DNA of 64,000 nt from Streptomyces sp. ISL-10 (GCF_018614575.1 NZ_JAGGOJ010000002.1:62001-126000), one strand, 5' to 3'; shown: positions 8,746 through 18,185, counted from the first letter of the stretch. Program-made: numbers and translations. The notes: generated by a model from the sequence alone, not told the origin.

Positions 8746-11634
8746 ATGACCGAGACGACGAGCGGCCCGGCACGAGGGTCCCGCACCAAGGGAGCCAAGG
8801 CGAGCAAGGGCCTGCGTATCGAGCGGATCCACACCACCCCCGGCGTGCACCCGTACGACGAGGTGGTCTGGGAGCGCCGTGACGTCGTCATGACCAACTG
8901 GCGCGACGGCTCGGTGAACTTCGAGCAGCGTGGCGTCGAGTTCCCCGACTTCTGGTCGGTGAACGCGGTCAACATCGTCACCAGCAAGTACTTCCGCGGG
9001 GCGGTCGGCACCCCCCAGCGCGAGACCGGTCTCAAGCAGCTCATCGACCGGATCGTGAAGACGTACCGCAAGGCCGGCGAGGACTACAACTACTTCGCCT
9101 CGCCCGCCGACGCCGAGATCTTCGAGCACGAGCTGGCGTACGCCCTGCTGCACCAGATCTTCAGCTTCAACTCTCCGGTGTGGTTCAACGTCGGCACGCC
9201 CCAGCCGCAGCAGGTCTCCGCCTGCTTCATCCTGTCCGTCGACGACTCCATGGAGTCGATCCTCGACTGGTACAAGGAAGAGGGCATGATCTTCAAGGGC
9301 GGCTCCGGCGCCGGCCTGAACCTCTCCCGTATTCGCTCCTCCAAGGAGCTGCTGTCCTCGGGCGGCAACGCCTCCGGCCCCGTTTCGTTCATGCGCGGTG
9401 CCGACGCCTCTGCAGGAACGATCAAGTCCGGCGGTGCCACGCGTCGTGCGGCCAAGATGGTCATCCTCGACGTCGACCACCCCGACATCGAGAACTTCAT
9501 CGAGACCAAGGTCAAGGAAGAGGAGAAGATCCGCGCACTGCGTGACGCGGGCTTCGACATGGACCTGGGCGGCGACGACATCACGTCCGTCCAGTACCAG
9601 AACGCCAACAACTCGGTGCGCGTCAACGACGAGTTCATGAAGGCCGTCGAGTCCGGTGGGAAGTTCGGGCTGCGCGCCCGGATGACCGGTGAGGTCATCG
9701 AGGAGGTCGACGCCAAGGCGCTCTTCCGCAAGATGGCCGAGGCCGCCTGGGCCTGCGCCGACCCGGGCATCCAGTACGACGACACGATCAACCACTGGCA
9801 CACCTGCCCCGAGTCCGGCCGCATCAACGGCTCGAACCCTTGCAGCGAGTACATGCACCTGGACAACACCTCGTGCAACCTGGCTTCGCTGAACCTCATG
9901 AAGTTCCTCAAGGACAACGGCAAGGGCAACCAGTCCTTCGACGTCGAGCGCTTCTCCAAGGTCGTCGAGCTGGTCATCACCGCGATGGACATCTCCATCT
10001 GCTTCGCGGACTTCCCGACGCAGAAGATCGGTGAGAACACCCGCGCCTTCCGCCAGCTGGGCATCGGTTACGCCAACCTGGGCGCCCTGCTCATGGCAAC
10101 CGGCCACGCCTACGACTCCGACGGCGGCCGCGCCCTCGCCGGTGCCATCACCTCGCTGATGACCGGCACGTCCTACAAGCGCTCCGCCGAACTCGCCGCG
10201 GTCGTCGGCCCGTACGACGGCTACGCCCGCAACGCCGAGCCGCACCAGCGCGTGATGAAGCAGCACGCCGACGCCAACGCCAAGGCCGTCCGCATGGACG
10301 ACCTGGACACGCCGGTCTGGGCCGCGGCCACCGAGGCCTGGCAGGACGTGATCCGTCTCGGCGAGAAGAACGGATTCCGTAACTCCCAGGCGTCCGTCAT
10401 CGCCCCGACCGGCACCATCGGTCTCGCGATGTCCTGCGACACCACCGGTCTCGAGCCGGACCTGGCCCTGGTCAAGTTCAAGAAGCTCGTCGGCGGTGGC
10501 TCGATGCAGATCGTCAACGGCACGGTGCCGCAGGCACTGCGCCGCCTCGGCTACCAGCCGGAGCAGATCGAGGCGATCGTCGCCCACATCGCCGAGCACG
10601 GCAATGTGATCGACGCGCCCGGCCTGAAGCCGGAGCACTACGAGGTCTTCGACTGCGCCATGGGCGAGCGCTCCATCTCCGCGATGGGCCACGTCCGCAT
10701 GATGGCCGCCATCCAGCCGTGGATCTCGGGTGCGCTCTCCAAGACGGTCAACATGCCGGAGTCGGCGACCGTCGAAGAGGTCGAGGAGATCTACTTCGAG
10801 GCGTGGAAGATGGGCGTCAAGGCGCTCGCCATCTACCGCGACAACTGCAAGGTCGGGCAGCCCCTCTCCGCCAAGAAGAAGGAGAAGGAGAAGGCCGAGG
10901 TGACCGCGAAGGCCGAGGAGACGATCCGGTCCGCGGTCGAGAAGGTCGTCGAGTACCGCCCCGTCCGCAAGCGCCTCCCCAAGGGCCGCCCGGGCATCAC
11001 GACCTCGTTCACCGTCGGTGGCGCCGAGGGATACATGACGGCCAACTCCTACCCGGACGACGGCCTCGGCGAGGTCTTCCTGAAGATGTCGAAGCAGGGC
11101 TCCACCCTCGCGGGCATGATGGACGCCTTCTCGATCGCCGTCTCGGTGGGCCTGCAGTACGGCGTTCCGCTGGAGACGTACGTCTCCAAGTTCACCAACA
11201 TGCGCTTCGAACCGGCCGGTATGACCGACGACCCGGACGTGCGGATGGCGCAGTCGATCGTCGACTACATCTTCCGACGCCTGGCGCTGGACTTCCTGCC
11301 GTTCGAGACGCGTTCCGCGCTCGGCATCCACTCGGCCGAGGAGCGTCAGCGTCACCTGGAGACCGGTTCCTACGAGCAGTCCGTCGACGATGTCGAGCTC
11401 GACGTCGAGGCGCTGGCACAGTCAGCCCCGCGGCATCAGGAACTGAAGGCCGTGGCTCCCCCGAAGGCGGAGGTCCCGGCTCCCAAGCAGGCTCACACCT
11501 CGGCCGAGCTGGTCGAGATGCAGCTCGGCATCAGCGCCGACGCGCCGCTCTGCTTCTCCTGTGGAACGAAGATGCAGCGGGCCGGTTCCTGCTACATCTG
11601 CGAGGGCTGCGGCTCCACCAGCGGCTGCAGCTGA
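8746..11634 (+). CDS. nrdJ: Adenosylcobalamin-dependent ribonucleotide reductase (class II)
   Basis: A 962-residue class II reductase that makes deoxynucleotides aerobically or anaerobically using B12. Landmarks: FNSPVWFNVGTP, the QVSACFILSVDDSM region with a substrate-site Cys, SGGAT, GSNPCSEYMHLDN (active-site Asn-x-Cys-x-Glu), QASVIAPTGTIGLAMSCDT, and a Cys-rich C-terminal tail (CFSCGTKMQRAGSCYIC) that reduces the active site. The ATG at 8746 is preceded by GGGAGG. It is co-directional with nrdR and probably under the same NrdR boxes. Streptomyces usually also carry a class Ia enzyme elsewhere. A strong hairpin follows at 11701. Confidence 0.98.
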   Translation: MTETTSGPARGSRTKGAKASKGLRIERIHTTPGVHPYDEVVWERRDVVMTNWRDGSVNFEQRGVEFPDFWSVNAVNIVTSKYFRGAVGTPQRETGLKQLIDRIVKTYRKAGEDYNYFASPADAEIFEHELAYALLHQIFSFNSPVWFNVGTPQPQQVSACFILSVDDSMESILDWYKEEGMIFKGGSGAGLNLSRIRSSKELLSSGGNASGPVSFMRGADASAGTIKSGGATRRAAKMVILDVDHPDIENFIETKVKEEEKIRALRDAGFDMDLGGDDITSVQYQNANNSVRVNDEFMKAVESGGKFGLRARMTGEVIEEVDAKALFRKMAEAAWACADPGIQYDDTINHWHTCPESGRINGSNPCSEYMHLDNTSCNLASLNLMKFLKDNGKGNQSFDVERFSKVVELVITAMDISICFADFPTQKIGENTRAFRQLGIGYANLGALLMATGHAYDSDGGRALAGAITSLMTGTSYKRSAELAAVVGPYDGYARNAEPHQRVMKQHADANAKAVRMDDLDTPVWAAATEAWQDVIRLGEKNGFRNSQASVIAPTGTIGLAMSCDTTGLEPDLALVKFKKLVGGGSMQIVNGTVPQALRRLGYQPEQIEAIVAHIAEHGNVIDAPGLKPEHYEVFDCAMGERSISAMGHVRMMAAIQPWISGALSKTVNMPESATVEEVEEIYFEAWKMGVKALAIYRDNCKVGQPLSAKKKEKEKAEVTAKAEETIRSAVEKVVEYRPVRKRLPKGRPGITTSFTVGGAEGYMTANSYPDDGLGEVFLKMSKQGSTLAGMMDAFSIAVSVGLQYGVPLETYVSKFTNMRFEPAGMTDDPDVRMAQSIVDYIFRRLALDFLPFETRSALGIHSAEERQRHLETGSYEQSVDDVELDVEALAQSAPRHQELKAVAPPKAEVPAPKQAHTSAELVEMQLGISADAPLCFSCGTKMQRAGSCYICEGCGSTSGCS

Positions 11635-11700
11635 AACCGAGCGGAACCGCGTGGGATGCCACGTCCGACGTAGCCCGCACTGGTAGCTGACCAGCAGCGC

Positions 11701-11735
11701 ACGAAGGGGACCGACCTCAGGTCGGTCCCCTTCGT
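11701..11735 (+). terminator. Terminator of nrdJ
   Basis: Perfect 16-bp stem (ACGAAGGGGACCGACC with its complement) around a TCA loop, 66 bases after the nrdJ stop. It also faces the 3' end of the converging TerD-family gene. Confidence 0.85.
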
Positions 11736-11789
11736 CGTGCCTGCCCCGGGCGGAGCCGCGGACCGGCCGGCGGAGCTGTGGACCGGCCG

Positions 11790-12311
11790 TCAGCCGCTCA
11801 TCAGGCTGACGAAGTCCTGCGGGTCGGTGTCGAAGCCGCGCACCGATTCTCGGAACTGCCAGTTCCCCGCCTCATCGCGGGTGAACTCGCACACGACGGC
11901 GGCCGTGGACTGCGAGACCGCGGTGAAGTCGCACGCTGCCAGCTCGCCATGCCCTTCCAGGACCCGCACCAGCGTGTTGGCTATGTCGCCGAACACCTTC
12001 CGGCCGTCGCGCTGCTGGATGACGACGCCCACGACGACCCGCCCGTACACCGGCGCCAGCCGGTCGAACTCCAGCGTCATGACCTCGTCGGCGCCGAATC
12101 CCTGCCCGGTCCTGCTGTCCCTCGTCAGGATGATCGTCCCGTCCGGTGACCTGCTGTCGAAATGGACGACGTACGCCGGCTTGCCGTTCGTGGAATCCGA
12201 CCGGTACGTCGCTGCCACCAGGTCGAGATCGTGGGGCATCTCGCCCAGCGGACTCGGATCCCACTTGAGGGCCACCTCGGCCTTCCGGACCCCCTTGCTG
12301 AGGCTGCTCAC
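11790..12311 (-). CDS. TerD-family protein
   Basis: A 173-residue TerD/stress-protein-like domain starting VSSLSKGVRKAEVALKWDPS. The Ca2+-binding pattern of the family is recognisable as HDLDLVAATY, followed by VVHFDSRSPDGTIILTRDSRTG, GADEVMTLEFDRL and the C-terminal FREVSRG-like strand (FRESVRGF). The family is linked to tellurite and oxidative stress responses, but single genes of this kind in Streptomyces have mostly unknown roles. The GTG at 12311 follows GGAGGGAG. It converges on nrdJ. No other ter genes are nearby, so tellurite resistance should not be inferred. Confidence 0.88.
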   Translation of the reverse strand: MSSLSKGVRKAEVALKWDPSPLGEMPHDLDLVAATYRSDSTNGKPAYVVHFDSRSPDGTIILTRDSRTGQGFGADEVMTLEFDRLAPVYGRVVVGVVIQQRDGRKVFGDIANTLVRVLEGHGELAACDFTAVSQSTAAVVCEFTRDEAGNWQFRESVRGFDTDPQDFVSLMSG

Positions 12312-12547
12312 CGGATCTCCCTCCCCGTAACTGCCTTCAGACCTATGAGTGTTGACCGTAGTCGCTCGGCAGGGGATGCGGCGAGGCGGCCGCTGTCGCA
12401 CGGCCACATCGCGGAACTCCTCGTCGAGGCTGCCGCCAGAGGGCTCGGACCGGGACGTCCTGGCGCATGACCAGCGCACCGTCGCACGGGCGGATGCACT
12501 CCTGCCGACGGGGGCCGGGGCCGCGGTCCGGGCCGTACGATGGCGCG

Positions 12548-13153
12548 GTGCTGGTCAAGTGGATTCGCTGCACCGTGGTGGACCGTCGAGGGTTCGAGCG
12601 GGGGCAGCGGAAGTGGGCGGGTCTGCTGGGTGAGCCGGGATTCCGGGGGCAGGGCGGCGGTTGGAGCCGAATACGGCCTGATGTCGCCCATGTGTTCTCC
12701 TTCTGGGAGAGCCGGCCGTTCTACGACTCGTTCATGGCGCGGTCCCACGACAGGCTGGCAGCGGGGCAGTCGGGCACGTACAAGGACATCCAGGCCAAGC
12801 TCTTCGACTACCGCTTTGATGTGAAGACAGGCTTCGAGCCGCGTTTCGCGGATGCGGATGTGGTGCGGGTGGCGCACTGCCGTGTCCGTGAGGAACGGGT
12901 CGAGCACTTCACCCTCATGCAGGAGAAGGTGTGGAATCCCGCGATGGCCGGATCTCCGGGGATGGTGCGCGGGCTGTTCGGCGAGGCACCCGGAAACGAA
13001 TTCCTGGTGATGTCCATGTGGTTGTCCGCGGCGGAACACGGTAAATACCGCAGAGAGCGGGTCGAGCGGCTCCTCCTGCGGGCACAGACCGAGGCCGACG
13101 TCTCCGCCCTGGCCGGGGACGTCGTGGAACTGGAGCCGTCCTGGACGGTCTGA
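12548..13153 (+). CDS. DUF4937/YdbC-like protein
   Basis: A 201-residue protein starting MLVKWIRCTVVDRRGFERGQ, which resembles the DUF4937 (YdbC) family, an alpha/beta-barrel dimer fold of unknown function. Two similar halves are visible: FSFWESRPFYDSFM in the first and VEHFTLMQEKVWNPAMAGSPGM in the second, each like a monooxygenase-type ferredoxin fold. The GTG at 12548 is preferred because TACGAT ends six bases before it, implying leaderless translation, and because it begins at the conserved Met/Val-Lys-Trp. No substrate can be deduced. Confidence 0.75.
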   Translation: MLVKWIRCTVVDRRGFERGQRKWAGLLGEPGFRGQGGGWSRIRPDVAHVFSFWESRPFYDSFMARSHDRLAAGQSGTYKDIQAKLFDYRFDVKTGFEPRFADADVVRVAHCRVREERVEHFTLMQEKVWNPAMAGSPGMVRGLFGEAPGNEFLVMSMWLSAAEHGKYRRERVERLLLRAQTEADVSALAGDVVELEPSWTV

Positions 13154-13192
13154 TCGTGCCCTTCCGCGACCCGGCCCGACATCGACGGAGGA

Positions 13193-13816
13193 TCACGCCC
13201 TCGCCTGTGTCGAGAAGACACCGGCACGAACCGCCGCGATCGCCGCTGCTGCCGACCGGTCGGCGAGAGCCCGGTCGACCGGCTCGCGCGTGATGAACAG
13301 CCGGAAGAACAAGGGTGCGGAAACCGCTCGCACCACGTCGCCCGCATCGGTTGCTGCGGGCGCCTCGCCGCGCGCGACCGCTCGTTCGACGACGGCTGCC
13401 GACCGTCTGAATCGCGCCGCGTAGAAGGCGTGCAGGGCCTCGGCCGCGCGCTCCGACCGGAAGGCTGCGGCGATGAACGCCGCAGGGGCTGCCGCCGCCG
13501 CCGGGTCGTTGAGGAATTCCGCCACCTCCCGTGCCAGCGCATGAAGGTCTCCTTCCAGGCTGCCGGTGTCGGGTGGGGTCCAGCTGTCCTCCCCGGCGAG
13601 GTCGAGTGCGTCGGCCACGAGCTCTTCGACGCCTCCCCACCGGCGGTAGAGGGTCGTCTTGTGGACGCCCGAGCGCTCGGCGACGTATTCCACGGTGAGG
13701 CCGGGGTAGCCGTGCTCGCCGAGGCCCGTGAGGACGGCATCTCGGACCGCTGCGCGGGTGCGTGCGGTTCGACCGCCGGGGCGCTGGGTGCCGGGCGCCG
13801 GCGCCTTCTCGTCCAA
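13193..13816 (-). CDS. TetR/AcrR family transcriptional regulator
   Basis: A 207-residue repressor with an N-terminal helix-turn-helix (about residues 20-65: TARTRAAVRDAVLTGLGEHG, YVAERSGVHKTTLYRRWGG) and a variable ligand domain. It starts with TTG at 13816, supported by AGGAG six bases upstream. Upstream are an inverted repeat TAACGC-N10-GCGTTA (13864-13885) and a second GTTGCGTTAGT copy at 13828, probable operators. The gene one would expect it to control is not obvious: the next 250 bases to the right hold no clear gene. Confidence 0.9.
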   Translation of the reverse strand: MDEKAPAPGTQRPGGRTARTRAAVRDAVLTGLGEHGYPGLTVEYVAERSGVHKTTLYRRWGGVEELVADALDLAGEDSWTPPDTGSLEGDLHALAREVAEFLNDPAAAAAPAAFIAAAFRSERAAEALHAFYAARFRRSAAVVERAVARGEAPAATDAGDVVRAVSAPLFFRLFITREPVDRALADRSAAAAIAAVRAGVFSTQARA

Positions 13817-13827
13817 TTGCCACTCCT

Positions 13828-13887
13828 GTTGCGTTAGTGGCCTTCATGGTGGCACACTCTTCGTAACGCGAAAAGTGTTGCGTTAGT
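13828..13887. promoter_or_regulatory. Probable operator of the TetR regulator
   Basis: TAACGC (13864-13869) and GCGTTA (13880-13885) form a perfect inverted repeat with a ten-base gap, and GTTGCGTTAGT occurs twice as a direct repeat (13828-13838, 13877-13887). All lie just upstream of the TetR gene start at 13816. Confidence 0.6.
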
Positions 13888-14145
13888 CGGCGCGGCCGGT
13901 CGGTCGGTCGCTTCTTCCGCGCTCGGAGGGGAGTCATGGGGTACCTCGCCCAGGAGATACCGGTGAGCCGCGCGGGCGAGCCCTTCTTCCTGCCTTCGCG
14001 CGCGGCCTTACTTCGCGGACGAGGAGGAGCAGGGGGAGCTGCTGCTGTCCTTCGGTCCGCTCCGCCCTCGCGATCTCCCGTCAGATACGCCGGATGCATT
14101 CGGGCCGACTCCTCGACCGGCAACGGCCGGGCCTAGGGTCGTCCC

Positions 14146-14805
14146 ATGGCACGACCGCGACGCATCGTCCTTGTACGGCACGGAGAATCGGTGGGCAACG
14201 CCGACGACTCGGTCTATGAGCGCGAGCCCGATCACGCGCTCCGCCTCACGGCGCTGGGAGTGGCCCAGGCAGAGGAGACCGGCGTACGACTGCGCGAGAT
14301 GTTCGGTCGGGAGCGTGTCAGCGTGTACGTCTCGCCGTACCGCCGTACCCACGAGACCTTCCGTGCGTTCGGGCTCGATCCGGAGCTGGTCCGCGTCCGG
14401 GAGGAGCCGAGGCTCAGGGAGCAGGACTGGGGGAACTGGCAGGACAGGGATGACGTCCGGCTGCAGAAGGCGTACCGCGATGCCTACGGCCACTTCTTCT
14501 ACCGCTTTGCGCAGGGCGAGTCCGGCGCGGATGTGTACGACCGCGTCGGGGCGTTCCTGGAGAGCCTGCACCGCAGCTTCGAAGCACCCGACCATCCGCC
14601 CAACGTCCTGCTGGTCACTCACGGACTGACCATGCGCCTGTTCTGCATGCGCTGGTTCCACTGGTCGGTCGCCGAATTCGAGTCGCTGGCCAACCCGGGC
14701 AACGGAGAGACCCGGATACTTCAGCTGCGCGAGGACGGGCGCTATGCGCTGGACCGGCCGTTCGAGCGCTGGAGAACCCCAGAGCCGTACGGCGTCACCG
14801 GATAG
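14146..14805 (+). CDS. Histidine phosphatase family protein
   Basis: A 219-residue phosphoglycerate-mutase-like phosphatase. The catalytic RHG motif is at residues 11-13 (LVRHGESVGN, His12 nucleophile), an acid/base region is near EEPRLREQDWGNW, and the second catalytic His is near 158 (LLVTHGLTMRLF). The compact size points to a small-molecule or protein phosphohistidine/phosphomonoester phosphatase; the substrate is unknown. TAGGGT ends six bases before the ATG, so the transcript is probably leaderless. The ADP-ribosylglycohydrolase gene starts 12 bases downstream but has its own -10-like box. Confidence 0.9.
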   Translation: MARPRRIVLVRHGESVGNADDSVYEREPDHALRLTALGVAQAEETGVRLREMFGRERVSVYVSPYRRTHETFRAFGLDPELVRVREEPRLREQDWGNWQDRDDVRLQKAYRDAYGHFFYRFAQGESGADVYDRVGAFLESLHRSFEAPDHPPNVLLVTHGLTMRLFCMRWFHWSVAEFESLANPGNGETRILQLREDGRYALDRPFERWRTPEPYGVTG

Positions 14806-14817
14806 AGTGGCAACAAG

Positions 14818-15726
14818 ATGACCGCTGATTCCTCTCGCGACCGGCGCTTCGTACGCGCCCTGGACAGCCTGCGCGGACTGTCCGTGGGAGACGCCCTGGG
14901 CTCCCAGTTCTTCGTACCTTCGAACTATCCCCTGCTGAAGCGGCGCGAGCTGCCGCCGTCCGACTGGCAGTGGACCGACGACACCGAAATGGCCTGCTCC
15001 GTCCTCGCGGTGCTCGTTGAGCACGATCGCATCGAGCAGGACGCGCTGGCCCGCTCGTTCGCCGAGCACCACGACTTCGACCGCGGTTACGGTCCGGCCG
15101 TCAACCGGATGCTCCGGCTGATCAGGGAGGGAGGGGACTGGCGGGAGCTGGCCGCCGCTCTCTTCCAGGGCCAGGGATCATGGGGCAATGGTTCGGCGAT
15201 GAGGATCGCTCCGCTCGGCGCCTGGTACGCGGACGACCCCGAGCAGGCGACCCACCAGGCAGAGATCTCCTCCTACACGACCCACCAGCACCGCGAGGCG
15301 GTCGTCGGCGCCATGGCCGTGGCCGCAGCGGCCGCACTGGCCGCGAATCCGGCCGGCACACCGGGGCCGGCCGAGCTGCTGGACGGTGTGATCGCCCTGG
15401 TTCCCCGCAGCGCTGTCGGTGCGGGCCTGAGGCGGGCACGGGACATGCTCGACTTCGGCGACGCCGGCACAGTGGCGGCCGTCCTCGGCAGCGGCCGGCG
15501 CACCAGCGCCCATGACACCGTGCCGTTCGCCCTATGGTCCGCTGCCCGGTCCCTCGGGGACTTCGAGGAGACCTTCTGGACGACCGCGCAAGTCGGCGGA
15601 GACGTCGACACCACCTGTGCGATCGCCTGCGGCGTGGTCGCGGCGGGGAAGGCAGGCCGGCCGCCGGCCGCCTGGCTGGAGCGGACCGAGGACCTTCCGG
15701 AGTGGCTGCCCGAGGGCCCGGGCTGA
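14818..15726 (+). CDS. ADP-ribosylglycohydrolase family protein
   Basis: A 302-residue DraG-like hydrolase expected to remove ADP-ribose from proteins or small molecules. Metal-binding signatures are present at both ends: LSVGDALG and WTDDTEM near residue 52, and GGDVDTTCAIACG near residue 260, which carries the paired Asp residues for the di-Mg2+ site. GNGSAMR in the middle is also typical. TAGAGT lies nine bases before the ATG. Streptomyces encode few known ADP-ribosyltransferases, and none is adjacent, so the target is open. Confidence 0.92.
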   Translation: MTADSSRDRRFVRALDSLRGLSVGDALGSQFFVPSNYPLLKRRELPPSDWQWTDDTEMACSVLAVLVEHDRIEQDALARSFAEHHDFDRGYGPAVNRMLRLIREGGDWRELAAALFQGQGSWGNGSAMRIAPLGAWYADDPEQATHQAEISSYTTHQHREAVVGAMAVAAAAALAANPAGTPGPAELLDGVIALVPRSAVGAGLRRARDMLDFGDAGTVAAVLGSGRRTSAHDTVPFALWSAARSLGDFEETFWTTAQVGGDVDTTCAIACGVVAAGKAGRPPAAWLERTEDLPEWLPEGPG

Positions 15727-15746
15727 TCGGATCCGGTGGCACACGT

Positions 15747-15779
15747 GGGTACGGGCCGTCCCCCGCACGGCCCGTACCC
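15747..15779. terminator. Bidirectional terminator
   Basis: A perfect 13-bp stem (GGGTACGGGCCGT and complement) with a seven-base loop, between the converging ADP-ribosylglycohydrolase and MFS genes. Confidence 0.8.
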
Positions 15780-15810
15780 CATGACCAGGACCCGATGGTG
15801 TGATCGGCTC

Positions 15811-17364
15811 CTAGCCCGCGTGTGCGCCCGGACCGGCCGCGCCGCTCAGCGCCTCGACGTCGCTCTTTCGGACCCGGATGACGAAGACGGCGGCCAGTAC
15901 CGCGAGCCCGACCAGTCCCACACCGGCCCAGAAGGCGGTGGCGATCCCCTCGGCGAGTACCTGATGCCCCCATGGCGGCGGCAGCTCGTGCGTCTTGGCG
16001 AACGCCTCCTTTTGGTCAGGAGTGGACTCGGCGAGGAACGAGGGAAGCTGCCGCTCCGCCTCTTCCCTGCCGGCGGTTCCGAAGACGGTCATGAGAATCG
16101 ACAGCCCGAGGGAGCCGCCGACCATCTGCGTCGCATTGAGCAGACCGGAGGCTGCGCCCGACTCGTGCTGTGCCACCCCCGACACGGCCGTCAGCGTCGC
16201 GGTGACGAAGACGAGTCCCATGCCGAAACCGAACAGCAGCATCGGCCCGAGGACCCCTCCGACGTAGGAGCTGTCCGGGGCGATCGCCGTCAGCCACGCC
16301 ATGCCGCCGCCGCTGAGCACGGCGCCCGAGACCAGGAAGGGCTTGGGGCCGAGTACGGGCAGCAGCTTCGAGGAGATTCCCGCGGCGGCCACGATCATGA
16401 CGGTGACCGGAAGGAAGGCCAGCCCGGAGGTTATGGGGCTGTAGCCCAGCACGTTCTGGACGAAGAGCACGATGAAGAAGAACATGCCGAACATCGCGGC
16501 CGAGAGGCTCATCATGATCAGGTAGGTGCCGGATCGGTTGCGGTCCGCGAACATGTGCAGGGGCGTGATCGGCTCGCGCGCCCTGCGCTCGACGAGGACG
16601 AACGCGGTGAGCAGAACCGCGGCCACGGCAAAGGCCCCCAGGGTCAGTTCGTCGCGCCAGCCCTCCTCGGACGCCCGGATGAACCCGTAGACCAGGGAGG
16701 CCATGCCCACGGTGGACGTGAGCGCGCCGGAGACGTCGAACCGGCCGGATTGACGCTCCGACTCGTTGATGAACACGGGAGCGAGGACCGCGATCAGGAT
16801 GCCGATGGGGAGGTTCACGTAGAACACCCATCGCCAGTCGAGCCACTCCGTGAGCATGCCGCCCGCCAGCAGACCGATGGCCGCCCCGCTGGCGGACACC
16901 GCCGCGAAGATGCCGAACGCCCGGTTCCGCTCAGGGCCTTCGCGGAAGGTCGTGGTGATGAGGGCGAGTGCGGTGGGGGAGGCGATGGCCCCGCCCACAC
17001 CCTGCAGGGCACGCGCCGCGAGCATCTGCCACGGTTCCTGGGCGACGCCGCACAGCAGGGAGGCGACGGTGAAGAGAAGCACGCCGGAGACGAAGACCCG
17101 GCGTCGCCCGAGGATGTCGCCCGCCCTGCCGCCCAGCAGCAGGAGGCCGCCGAAGGTGAGCGTGTAGGCGTTCACCACCCATGAGAGCTGCGTCGTGGTG
17201 AACTCGAGAGCTCCTTGGATATGGGGCAGCGCGATGTTCACAATCGTGGTGTCGAGGACCACCATGAGCTGGAGAGCCGCGATCACTGCGAGGGCGATTC
17301 CGGGGCGGCCCTGCCGTCGGGCCGCCCCGGGTTTGTCAGGAGCCGTCAATTGAAAGGTTGTCAC
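15811..17364 (-). CDS. MFS drug exporter, DHA2 (14-TM, EmrB/QacA) type
   Basis: A 517-residue membrane protein with about 14 hydrophobic segments. Diagnostic motifs are LDTTIVNIALPHIQ in TM1, the motif A GRAGDILGRRRVF after TM2, and the motif C region with repeated Gly/Ala in TM5 (ASGAAIGLLAGGML). It should export hydrophobic drugs or a metabolite by proton antiport. It diverges from a TetR gene across a 121-bp region that holds two near-identical 20-bp palindromes, so substrate-inducible control by that TetR is very likely. Confidence 0.95.
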   Translation of the reverse strand: MTTFQLTAPDKPGAARRQGRPGIALAVIAALQLMVVLDTTIVNIALPHIQGALEFTTTQLSWVVNAYTLTFGGLLLLGGRAGDILGRRRVFVSGVLLFTVASLLCGVAQEPWQMLAARALQGVGGAIASPTALALITTTFREGPERNRAFGIFAAVSASGAAIGLLAGGMLTEWLDWRWVFYVNLPIGILIAVLAPVFINESERQSGRFDVSGALTSTVGMASLVYGFIRASEEGWRDELTLGAFAVAAVLLTAFVLVERRAREPITPLHMFADRNRSGTYLIMMSLSAAMFGMFFFIVLFVQNVLGYSPITSGLAFLPVTVMIVAAAGISSKLLPVLGPKPFLVSGAVLSGGGMAWLTAIAPDSSYVGGVLGPMLLFGFGMGLVFVTATLTAVSGVAQHESGAASGLLNATQMVGGSLGLSILMTVFGTAGREEAERQLPSFLAESTPDQKEAFAKTHELPPPWGHQVLAEGIATAFWAGVGLVGLAVLAAVFVIRVRKSDVEALSGAAGPGAHAG

Positions 17365-17387
17365 TTCATATCCCCCACCAACGAGTT

Positions 17388-17407
17388 AGTGAACGGAGCC
17401 GTTCACT
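17388..17407. promoter_or_regulatory. TetR operator 1
   Basis: AGTGAACGGAGCCGTTCACT is a perfect inverted repeat with a two-base centre, 24 bases upstream of the MFS start. Confidence 0.9.
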
Positions 17408-17435
17408 TTTCCGTCAACCGTAGAGAATCCCCGTC

Positions 17436-17455
17436 AGTGAACGCAAGCGTTCACT
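17436..17455. promoter_or_regulatory. TetR operator 2
   Basis: AGTGAACGCAAGCGTTCACT is a perfect inverted repeat sharing its arms with operator 1; centres are 48 bp apart. It lies 31 bases before the TetR start. Confidence 0.9.
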
Positions 17456-17485
17456 AGACCTCCAGTCCCCAACGGAGAGATGAAG

Positions 17486-18112
17486 ATGGCCACTTCGCGC
17501 TGGTGCCCTGGTGCGCAGGCCCCGCCGGGTCCGCTGCGCCGCCGAGGGCCCGTGCTGGAACGAGCGATCCTGGAAGCCGCGCTGGAGCAGCTGAGCACGG
17601 TCGGCTGGGGTGGCCTCACGATGGAAGGCATCGCCGCCGGAGCCCAGACAGGCAAGGCCGCCGTCTACCGCCGCTGGCCGTCGAAGGAGGACCTGGTCGC
17701 CGACGCCCTCGAAGCCGGGCTGCCGACATTGGACGAGGCCGCCGACCACGGCGACATCCGCGAGGATCTCTACCAGCTCTGCCGGCAGGTGCGGGACGCC
17801 ATGTTCTCCCGCTCGGGCGTGGCGCTGCGCTCGGTGCTTTACGAATGCGACACCGCCTCCGCCGAGCGCTTCCGCAATGTCATCGTCAACCGGGTCGTCG
17901 AACCGTCCAACCGTCTCTTCCGGGAGGTTGTGCGCCGTGGTGTCGCCAGGGGCGACGTCCGGGCCGACGCCACATGTGACCTGGTTTTCGACGTCGTCCC
18001 GGGCTTGCTGATGTATCGCTCCAAGGTGTGCGGGAGCGAATGGCCGGACCAGGACATCGCCGAAATGATCGACCAGGTCATGGTGCCGCTGCTACGGCCG
18101 GGCAGCGGCTGA
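17486..18112 (+). CDS. TetR family regulator of the adjacent MFS exporter
   Basis: A 208-residue TetR protein with the helix-turn-helix at about residues 20-65 ([33 protein letters not shown]) and a TetR_C-type ligand domain. Two ATGs are possible; 17486 is preferred because GGAG at 17474-17477 is eight bases away, whereas it is only two from 17480. It is divergent from the exporter across the two palindromic operators and very probably represses both genes until a ligand binds. Confidence 0.93.
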   Translation: MATSRWCPGAQAPPGPLRRRGPVLERAILEAALEQLSTVGWGGLTMEGIAAGAQTGKAAVYRRWPSKEDLVADALEAGLPTLDEAADHGDIREDLYQLCRQVRDAMFSRSGVALRSVLYECDTASAERFRNVIVNRVVEPSNRLFREVVRRGVARGDVRADATCDLVFDVVPGLLMYRSKVCGSEWPDQDIAEMIDQVMVPLLRPGSG

Positions 18113-18185
18113 CGGGCGGCGCGAAGAGCCTGACGGGAATCCGGGTGTCGCAGCGCCCCTCAGGCGGCGTAACCTTGCTGGCGCC

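Noticed and set aside
8713..11355. 880-codon open frame antisense to nrdJ
   Set aside because: Its codon positions are the mirror of a high-GC gene; there is no recognisable domain and nrdJ is certain on the other strand.
11790..12311. Tellurite-resistance operon
   Set aside because: Only a single TerD-like gene is present; no terA/B/C/Z neighbours.
13936..14136. 66-codon frame before the histidine phosphatase
   Set aside because: No ribosome binding site, poor composition and no domain; not called as a gene, although it may hide a remnant.
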